DNA of 32,178 nucleotides from the NCBI GenBank assembly GCA_003217895.1, contig QHMS01000259.1:1-32178 (forward strand), written 5' to 3'. The notes below the pieces were generated by a model. That model saw nothing but the letters and a program-made list of their open reading frames with translations, was not told the DNA's origin and did not search any database. Position numbers and translations under genes: made by a program. Source of the DNA: Verrucomicrobiota bacterium (GTDB lineage Bacteria > Verrucomicrobiota > Verrucomicrobiia > Chthoniobacterales > UBA10450). Below, in pieces: positions 23,446-29,490 of this stretch (position 1 is its first letter; each line of letters starts with the position of its first letter).

Positions 23446-24606
23446 ATGAAAAAAGAACAGGGCTTTTCCACGCGCTCCATTCACGCCGGCCAACAACCGG
23501 ATCCAACTACAGGCGCGGTCATAACGCCGATCTATGCCACGTCAACGTACGTGCAGGAAAGCCCGGGAAAACACAGAGGCTACGATTACGCGCGCTCAAT
23601 CAATCCCACCCGGCTCGCCTACGAAAAGTGCATTGCCGATTTGGAAAGCGGCACGCGCGGATTCGCGTTTGCATCGGGGCTCGCTGGTATGGCGACCGTG
23701 CTGGAGCTGCTCGAAAGCGGTTCGCATATCGTCGCCAGTGACGATCTTTACGGCGGCACGTTCCGATTGTTCGATCGAGTGCGGCGACGCTCTGCGAATC
23801 TTGATTTTAGTTATGTCGATTTGACCGATCCCAAAGATCTCGAGCGCGCAATCAAACCAAATACGCGCATGGTTTGGATCGAAACTCCGAGCAATCCGCT
23901 GCTGAAGCTGATCGATCTGGAAGCGATCGCCAAAATCGCACGCAAGCGCAAAATCATTTCCGTGTCCGACAACACGTTTGCCACTCCCTGGATCCAGCGC
24001 CCAATCGAAACGGGCTTCGATATTGTCGTTCATTCCGCGACGAAATATTTGAATGGGCATTCGGATCTGGTGGGCGGCGTCGTTGTTGTTGGTGAAAACA
24101 AGGAACTCGCTGATCAAATTGCATTTTTGCAAAATTCGGTCGGCGCGATCGCCGGTGCGTTCGATAGTTTTCTTGTTTTACGCAGCTTGAAAACGCTGGC
24201 GCTTCGCATGGAGCGGCATTGCGCCAACGCGCTAGAAATTGCGCGCTGGCTTGAGGAACAGAGCGAAATCAAATCAGTCCATTATCCCGGACTGAAATCG
24301 CACCCACAACACGATCTCGCCCGGCAACAGATGCGCGGCTTTGGAGGAATGGTTACAATTGTTCTGAAAACCGACCTCGCTGGAACGCGGCGTTTTCTCG
24401 AGAACACAGAGTTGTTTGCGCTGGCGGAAAGCCTGGGCGGCGTGGAAAGCCTCGTCAATCATCCCGCGCTGATGACACATGCTTCCGTGCCCGAGGAAAA
24501 ACGCGAAAAACTCGGCGTTACCAATTCACTCGTCAGGTTATCAGTCGGCATCGAAGACGTGCGCGATTTAATCGACGACCTAAAGTTTGCCTTTGAGGCT
24601 ATTTGA
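23446..24606 (+). CDS. Cystathionine gamma-lyase / gamma-synthase (Cys/Met metabolism PLP enzyme)
   Basis: This 386-residue protein belongs to the Cys/Met metabolism PLP-dependent family. Features are FSTRSIHAGQ at the start, YDYARSINPTR, SGLAGMATV, WIETPSNPLL, and the PLP lysine in HSATKYLNGHSD (Lys200). The C-terminal SLGGVESLVNHPALMTHAS is typical of gamma-lyase and gamma-synthase. I cannot separate the lyase from MetB by eye; the preceding cystathionine beta-synthase gene, 11 bases upstream, favours the lyase in reverse transsulfuration (homocysteine to cysteine). Confidence 0.92.
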   Translation: MKKEQGFSTRSIHAGQQPDPTTGAVITPIYATSTYVQESPGKHRGYDYARSINPTRLAYEKCIADLESGTRGFAFASGLAGMATVLELLESGSHIVASDDLYGGTFRLFDRVRRRSANLDFSYVDLTDPKDLERAIKPNTRMVWIETPSNPLLKLIDLEAIAKIARKRKIISVSDNTFATPWIQRPIETGFDIVVHSATKYLNGHSDLVGGVVVVGENKELADQIAFLQNSVGAIAGAFDSFLVLRSLKTLALRMERHCANALEIARWLEEQSEIKSVHYPGLKSHPQHDLARQQMRGFGGMVTIVLKTDLAGTRRFLENTELFALAESLGGVESLVNHPALMTHASVPEEKREKLGVTNSLVRLSVGIEDVRDLIDDLKFAFEAI

Positions 24607-24607
24607 A

Positions 24608-24657
24608 TTGTAGGGCGGCTGTGCCAGCCGCCGGCGTTTGATACAAACGCCCTACAA
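24608..24657. repeat. TTGTAGGGCG two-hairpin repeat (REPIN-like)
   Basis: Perfect outer arms TTGTAGGGCG (24608-24617) and CGCCCTACAA (24648-24657) enclose two perfect 8-bp hairpins, GGCGGCTG (24614-24621) with CAGCCGCC (24625-24632), and GGCGTTTG (24633-24640) with CAAACGCC (24644-24651). The two hairpins are adjacent. It is the most complete copy of this repeat family in the window, lying between the cystathionine gamma-lyase gene and aroC. Confidence 0.75.
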
Positions 24658-24691
24658 ATTTGGCGGTATCTCGTTTAATTTCCGACTAACC

Positions 24692-25783
24692 ATGTCCAAC
24701 ACATTCGGCCAGCTCTTTCGCGTCACCACGTTTGGTGAATCGCATGGCGGCGGCATCGGCGTAGTCATCGATGGTTGTCCGCCGAAGATCGACATCTCTG
24801 AAGTCGACATTCAACGAGAGCTGGATCGCCGTCGTCCGGGTCAAAGCAAAATCACGACACAGCGAAAAGAGGAAGACCGATGCGAGATCCTCTCTGGCGT
24901 TTTCGAAGGGAAAACGCTCGGCACTCCTATCGCGATTGTGGTGCGCAATAAAGATGTTCGCTCTGAGGATTACAGCGAGATTGCGCGGAAATTCCGGCCG
25001 TCACACGCCGATTTCACGTATGAGGCCAAATACGGAATTCGCAATTGGCAGGGCGGTGGTCGCGCATCTGCACGCGAAACGATTGGCCGCGTCGCCGCGG
25101 GCGCGATTGCGAAAAAAATATTATTAATGTTCGATCCGGATTTCGAAATCGTCGCCTACGTGACGCAGGTTCATGATATTGTCGCAAAGATTGATCGGGC
25201 GACCGTGAAGATGAAAGACGTGGAGAAAAATACTGTGCGCTGTCCCGACCCTTCGGCAGCTAAACAAATGGTATCGCTGATCCAGCGCGTTCGCGACGAA
25301 GGCGACTCGGTCGGCGGCGTGATTGGATGTGTTGCACGTGGCATCGCGCCCGGGCTCGGCGAGCCTGTTTTCGACAAGCTCGAAGCAGACCTGGCGAAAG
25401 CGATGCTGAGCATACCGGCAACGAAGGGTTTTGAGATCGGCTCCGGGTTTGCAGCGACGCGAATGCGAGGTTCGAAGCATAACGATCCATTTGAAATGCG
25501 CGCCGGGAAAATCCGGACACGGACAAACAATTCCGGCGGCGTGCAGGGCGGAATCAGCAACGGCGAAGATATTTATTTTCGAGTTGCGTTTAAGCCGCCT
25601 GCTACGATCGCGCTTCAGCAGAAAACCGTCACGAACTCAAAGCAGGAAAGCGAGCTCGCGGCGCGCGGACGTCATGATCCGTGCGTTCTTCCTCGAGCAG
25701 TGCCGATAGTGGAAGCAATGGCCGCGCTGGTGCTGTGCGACCACGCGCTTCGGCAAAGAGCGATCGCCATTGCGGAGCGTTGA
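24692..25783 (+). CDS. aroC: Chorismate synthase
   Basis: AroC converts 5-enolpyruvylshikimate 3-phosphate to chorismate using reduced FMN, the last common step of aromatic biosynthesis. The 363-residue protein starts [19 protein letters not shown], has [44 protein letters not shown], and the C-terminal [19 protein letters not shown], all chorismate synthase signatures. The ATG at 24692 lies directly at the conserved start; a longer frame begins inside the upstream repeat and was rejected. No other shikimate gene is nearby. Confidence 0.97.
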   Translation: MSNTFGQLFRVTTFGESHGGGIGVVIDGCPPKIDISEVDIQRELDRRRPGQSKITTQRKEEDRCEILSGVFEGKTLGTPIAIVVRNKDVRSEDYSEIARKFRPSHADFTYEAKYGIRNWQGGGRASARETIGRVAAGAIAKKILLMFDPDFEIVAYVTQVHDIVAKIDRATVKMKDVEKNTVRCPDPSAAKQMVSLIQRVRDEGDSVGGVIGCVARGIAPGLGEPVFDKLEADLAKAMLSIPATKGFEIGSGFAATRMRGSKHNDPFEMRAGKIRTRTNNSGGVQGGISNGEDIYFRVAFKPPATIALQQKTVTNSKQESELAARGRHDPCVLPRAVPIVEAMAALVLCDHALRQRAIAIAER

Positions 25784-25935
25784 AGCGTTGAAAGAGGAAC
25801 GCGTTGTTTGTCGTTCTGAGCGAAGCAAAGAATCTCTGATTATTTCTGTGCTCGCCCCAGCCACAAGCCGCCGTTCAGAGATGTTTCGCTCGGGTCAACA
25901 TGACAGAGGAGAAAGACGCTTTCACGCTTCAACGC
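25777..25935. repeat. Nested inverted repeats filling the aroC-gatB gap
   Basis: The outer pair is GCGTTGAAGCGTTGAAAG (25777-25794) with CTTTCACGCTTCAACGC (25919-25935). Inside it sits a TCATTCCGAG-type pair: GTCGTTCTGAGCGAAGCAAA... (25810-25837) with an inverse ending in GTCAACATGAC (25878-25904). Two different families are thus arranged one inside the other, as if one element inserted into a copy of the other. The aroC stop codon overlaps the left outer arm. Confidence 0.65.
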
Positions 25936-25957
25936 TTCAACGGATGTTGCAGCCGGT

Positions 25958-27412
25958 ATGAATTACATCGCCACTATCGGCTTGGAAGTACACGTGCAGC
26001 TCAAGACACGCTCGAAGATGTTTTGCGATTCTCCCGTTGAATTTGGATCGGAGCCGAACACACACACTTGTCCAATTTGCCTCGGTCTGCCTGGAGCATT
26101 GCCAGTGATGAATCAGGAAGCGCTGCGCATGACCGTTCTAACCGGGCTCATGCTCGGATGCGACATCGCAACGGTCAGCAAGTTTGATCGCAAAAATTAT
26201 TTCTATCCGGACATGCCGAAGAATTATCAGATTTCACAATACGACATGCCGCTTTGCACGAACGGCAGCGTGCCATTACATGATCTAGCTTACCCGAAAG
26301 ATGCACAGAAAAACATCGCAACTCCCGATAAGGAAGTGCATCTCGTGCGGATTCATTTGGAGGAAGACGTAGCAAAAAGTCTTCATTTAGAAAACAGCAC
26401 AGGAATTGATTTCAATCGCGCGGGCACGCCATTGATGGAGATCGTGACGCAACCGGAAATCAATTCGCCAGAGGAGGCGTTCGCATTTCTAACCGCGTTA
26501 AAACAAATCCTGATCTATGGGGCAGTGAGCGACGTTGACATGGAAAAGGGGCAGCTCCGCTGTGATTGCAATGTTTCCGTGCGGCCTGAAAAGGAAACCG
26601 AACTCGGCGCAAAAATTGAGATCAAAAACATGAACTCGATCAGCGGCGTACGGCGGGCCCTCGCTTATGAGATTCGGCGTCAGATCAGTGTCCTTGAGAG
26701 CGGCGAACAACTCGAGCAGGAGACGCGCGGCTGGGACGATACCGCTGGCGAAACCTTTCTCATGCGCACAAAAGAATTCGCACACGACTACCGGTATTTC
26801 CCCGATCCCGATCTGGTGCCGGTGAAAACTGACGTTTTAGTAGCCGACGTGCGAGAACGCGTTCCCGAGTTACCAAAGGCAAAACGCGCCCGCTTCGTCG
26901 AACAATACCAAGTGAGCTCCTACGATGCCGCCGTGCTGGCAAACGATCTGGCGCTGGCAAAATATTTTGAGATGGCTGCCAAAGGCGCCAAGAAACCGAA
27001 AAATATTGCAAATTGGATTTTGAACGACTTGCAAAACGCGCTGAGCGCTGCTGGTAAAACTATCCACGATTGTCTGATTCCGCCCGAGGCGCTCGATGAA
27101 TTGGTTAGTCTGATCGAGGTCGGAAAAATCAGCGGCAAACAGGGCAAGGAAGTTTTCGCGGAAATGTTTGCGACTGGCCGAAATGCAGCCGCGATTGTGA
27201 AGGAGAAAGGGATCGAGCAACTGAGCGATTCGGGCTCCATTGAAACGCTCTGTGATGAAGTGATTAAGGCAAATCCAAAACCGGTTGCGGATTTCAAGGG
27301 AGGTAACGTCGCATCGCTGAATTTTCTTAAGGGGCAGGTGCTGAAATTGTCGAAAGGCAAAGCGAATCCACAGGTGGCAGGAGAGATCTTGGAACGTAAG
27401 CTGAAGGCCTGA
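25958..27412 (+). CDS. gatB: Aspartyl/glutamyl-tRNA amidotransferase subunit B
   Basis: GatB is the tRNA-binding subunit of the GatCAB amidotransferase that converts Glu-tRNA-Gln (or Asp-tRNA-Asn) to the amide. The 484-residue protein begins NYIATIGLEVHVQL, has CDSPVEFGSEPNTHTCPICLGLPG with Cys pairs for the zinc site, KNYFYPDMPKNYQISQYD, and a C-terminal YqeY-like domain (about 330-484) ending near NFLKGQVLKLSKGKANPQ. gatA and gatC are not in the window. Since asnS is present at 17229, the enzyme here probably serves Gln-tRNA. Confidence 0.97.
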   Translation: MNYIATIGLEVHVQLKTRSKMFCDSPVEFGSEPNTHTCPICLGLPGALPVMNQEALRMTVLTGLMLGCDIATVSKFDRKNYFYPDMPKNYQISQYDMPLCTNGSVPLHDLAYPKDAQKNIATPDKEVHLVRIHLEEDVAKSLHLENSTGIDFNRAGTPLMEIVTQPEINSPEEAFAFLTALKQILIYGAVSDVDMEKGQLRCDCNVSVRPEKETELGAKIEIKNMNSISGVRRALAYEIRRQISVLESGEQLEQETRGWDDTAGETFLMRTKEFAHDYRYFPDPDLVPVKTDVLVADVRERVPELPKAKRARFVEQYQVSSYDAAVLANDLALAKYFEMAAKGAKKPKNIANWILNDLQNALSAAGKTIHDCLIPPEALDELVSLIEVGKISGKQGKEVFAEMFATGRNAAAIVKEKGIEQLSDSGSIETLCDEVIKANPKPVADFKGGNVASLNFLKGQVLKLSKGKANPQVAGEILERKLKA

Positions 27413-27415
27413 AGA

Positions 27416-27565
27416 AAACGTCCAACGCTCAACGTCCCAACGTTCAATGCTCGGTCATTCCGAGCGGAGCGAGGAACCGCACACTCGAAGTAGCGGTCAC
27501 ACTAGCCACCTTGAGTGGTGCAGCGGCGAGCGGGTGAGATCCTTCGCTTCGCTCAGGATGACAAG
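27416..27565. repeat. Composite repeat region between gatB and glycerate kinase
   Basis: CCAACGCTCAACGTCCCAAC-like sequence (27422-27450) is followed by the TCATTCCGAG family: GTCATTCCGAGCGGAGCGAG (27454-27473) and the inverse GAGATCCTTCGCTTCGCTCAGGATGAC (27536-27562). The centre carries a CCAC...GTGG hairpin. It runs up to about 30 bases before the glycerate kinase start. Confidence 0.6.
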
Positions 27566-27592
27566 TGCAGGGCACGCGATGAAATTGCTTTC

Positions 27593-28696
27593 GTGCGGAT
27601 TCTAATTGCCCCAGACAAATTCAAAGGCTCCCTCAACGCGCGCGAGGTGGCCCAAAACATCGCGAAAGGGCTGCGCGACGCGTCGCCGAATGCGAAGATC
27701 GAGATCGTCCCGATGGCCGATGGCGGCGAGGGAACGGCTGAAGCAATTGCCCAGGCGCGTGGCGGTTCTTGGTTGGAATGCAACGCACACGATCCGCTCG
27801 GCCGCGAGATCGACGTGCGTTACGCCTGGATTGAGTCCGGAAGAATCGCCGTGATGGAAATGAGCGAAGCCTCCGGAATGCGACGGCTACCGGAAAACGA
27901 GCGAGATCCGGATCACGCGAGTACGTTCGGTGTGGGTGAGATGACCTTGGATGCGACGAAGCACGGAGCGAAAGAAATCATCATTGGCCTGGGCGGCAGC
28001 GCAACGAATGACGGCGGATTCGGGATGGCGCGCGTTCTGGGTTTTCGATTCTTTGCCCAAAACCAAGACTTATGTGGCGCAGTTTCCGAGCTGGTTCGGC
28101 TCGAACGAATTGAGAGCCCAAAACATTTACTCTTGCCTGAGATTACTGCAGCAGTGGATGTGAAAAATCCATTACTGGGCAAAAATGGCGCGACGCGCGT
28201 GTTCGGTCCGCAGAAAGGCGCAAGTCAGAACGAGCTGGACATTTTGGAACGTGCGCTGACTCGGCTTGCCGACATTGTAACCAAAGAATTTGGTTTTGAC
28301 TATCGCGACGAACCAGGTGCTGGCGCCGCAGGCGGACTCGGCTTCGGCCTGATGAGCTTTTGCGGCGCAAAAGTTCGGCCGGGCTTCGATGTTGTCGCGG
28401 ACGCAGTCGGACTCGAAGCGAAAATCAAAGATGCTGATGTGGTCATTACAGGCGAGGGAAGTCTGGATCGACAGACCCTCGAGGGAAAAACACCGGCGGG
28501 CGTGGCACGGCTGGCACGAAAACTGGACAAACCCGTCTTCGCTTTTGTCGGCCGTGCATCTAGAGATCGAGAAGTGCGCGAGATGTTCGACGGCGTTTGC
28601 GAGAACGCGCAGCGGGGGATGAGTCAGGAAGAAAACATGAAGCGCGCAGGGGAATTTTTGCGTGAGAACGCGCGAGAATTAGTAAAAACATTGTAG
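27593..28696 (+). CDS. glxK: Glycerate kinase (GarK/GlxK family)
   Basis: This 367-residue kinase phosphorylates glycerate (usually to 2-phosphoglycerate in this family). The start RILIAPDKFKGSL, MADGGEGTAEAI, GLGGSATNDGGFGMARVLG, GPQKGAS and ITGEGSLDRQTLEGKTPAGVA are standard signatures in the expected order. A longer frame extends upstream to 27515 through the repeat; the GTG at 27593 is where the family begins, so I used it despite the absence of a good Shine-Dalgarno. The gene ends in TAG within the next repeat. Its metabolic partners (glyoxylate or glucarate pathways) are not in view. Confidence 0.92.
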   Translation: MRILIAPDKFKGSLNAREVAQNIAKGLRDASPNAKIEIVPMADGGEGTAEAIAQARGGSWLECNAHDPLGREIDVRYAWIESGRIAVMEMSEASGMRRLPENERDPDHASTFGVGEMTLDATKHGAKEIIIGLGGSATNDGGFGMARVLGFRFFAQNQDLCGAVSELVRLERIESPKHLLLPEITAAVDVKNPLLGKNGATRVFGPQKGASQNELDILERALTRLADIVTKEFGFDYRDEPGAGAAGGLGFGLMSFCGAKVRPGFDVVADAVGLEAKIKDADVVITGEGSLDRQTLEGKTPAGVARLARKLDKPVFAFVGRASRDREVREMFDGVCENAQRGMSQEENMKRAGEFLRENARELVKTL

Positions 28697-28780
28697 GGCA
28701 ACCGCTTCGGTTGCAGGTTGCCTGCCACTCGCAGGGCCCCCCCGGTTGGCCCCCCGCGCCCGGCGGCCGCGCCGTACTCC
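28692..28780. repeat. TGTAGGGC hairpin repeat plus C/G-rich stretch
   Basis: After TTGTAGG, a perfect 7-bp stem, GCAACCG (28698-28704) and CGGTTGC (28708-28714), is followed by a second, GCAGG (28714-28718) and CCTGC (28722-28726). The remaining ~50 bases are C/G-rich without clear structure. It lies between the convergent glycerate kinase and carbonic anhydrase-like genes and contains the kinase stop codon. Confidence 0.5.
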
Positions 28781-29328
28781 TAGCACAAGTCGCGGAACTG
28801 CTTTGCTGTTTCGACGTAACTCCATGCCCAGCGCGCGACGTCTTTTTGTTCGTCGACGGTGAGTTGGCGGCGGATTTTCGCAGGCGATCCCAGCACGAGC
28901 GAGCCGGGCGGAATTTTCATCCCGACCGTGACCAGTGCGTTTGCGCCAATGATCGAGCGCGCGCCTACCTCAACGTCGTCGAGAATAATGGCGCTCATGC
29001 CAACGAGCACTTCACTGTCAATCCTGCACGCGTGGACGACGGCGTTGTGCCCGACGGTGACCAGCTCACCCATGGTTGTCGGATAGTTCGTATCGACGTG
29101 AACAACGGCATTATCCTGAATATTTGAGCGCGGCCCGATAATGATGCGATTGATGTCGCCGCGGAGTACCGCGCCGTACCACACGCTCGATTCTTCTTCG
29201 AGAACCACGTCGCCGAGTACCGTGGCGCCTGGGACGACCCATGCGCTGGAATGTATTGTAGGACCTTTTTTTAAACGCGCAGCGATACCTCCGTGTCCAG
29301 TCGGCAGTGTATCTGGCTCGATATGCAT
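28780..29328 (-). CDS. Gamma-carbonic anhydrase-like hexapeptide-repeat protein
   Basis: This 182-residue protein has a left-handed beta-helix of hexapeptide repeats of the gamma-carbonic anhydrase/YrdA/PaaY group. The probable zinc His residues are in NIQDNAVVHVDT (one) and GHNAVVHACRI (two). Conserved signatures include SSVWYGAVLRGD, VGMSAIILDD and GSPAKIRR. A C-terminal helix follows (roughly the last 20 residues). The ATG at 29326-29328 was chosen; a longer GTG-initiated frame lies in repetitive TGATGTTTGAT sequence. Carbonic anhydrase activity is plausible from the His ligands, but many family members have no measured activity. Confidence 0.86.
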   Translation of the reverse strand: MHIEPDTLPTGHGGIAARLKKGPTIHSSAWVVPGATVLGDVVLEEESSVWYGAVLRGDINRIIIGPRSNIQDNAVVHVDTNYPTTMGELVTVGHNAVVHACRIDSEVLVGMSAIILDDVEVGARSIIGANALVTVGMKIPPGSLVLGSPAKIRRQLTVDEQKDVARWAWSYVETAKQFRDLC

Positions 29329-29490
29329 TCGACGTTTGATGTTCGATGTTTGATATTTGATTTGCAACCTGTGTTGCACGGATGTGGAGCGCCTCGCCCT
29401 TGCAGGGAGAGGTGACGGTGAGGGTTTCTTTAACTCAACTGACAGAATCGGATTTTCTTATTTTTGCGATTAGACGATAATAAGCACCCC
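29329..29490. repeat. Short degenerate repeats upstream of the fusion gene
   Basis: 29330-29365 is a series of degenerate TGATGTTTGAT-like units, and 29388-29424 is a GCCTCGCCCTTGCAGGGAGAGG palindrome-like sequence. An AT-rich stretch before the ATG at 29491 (about 29445-29485) is the likely promoter area for the fusion gene, but no clear boxes can be assigned. This is the divergent region between the carbonic anhydrase-like gene and the fusion gene. Confidence 0.45.

Noticed and set aside
24608-24657. Intrinsic terminator after the cystathionine gamma-lyase gene
   Set aside because: Strong hairpins are present but no U-tract follows; the same structure recurs elsewhere as a repeat family, so it is listed as a repeat.
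29388-29424. Possible CRISPR or tandem repeat array
   Set aside because: Only a single palindrome-like unit occurs, with no regular spacing or repeated unit; no CRISPR array was seen anywhere in the window.
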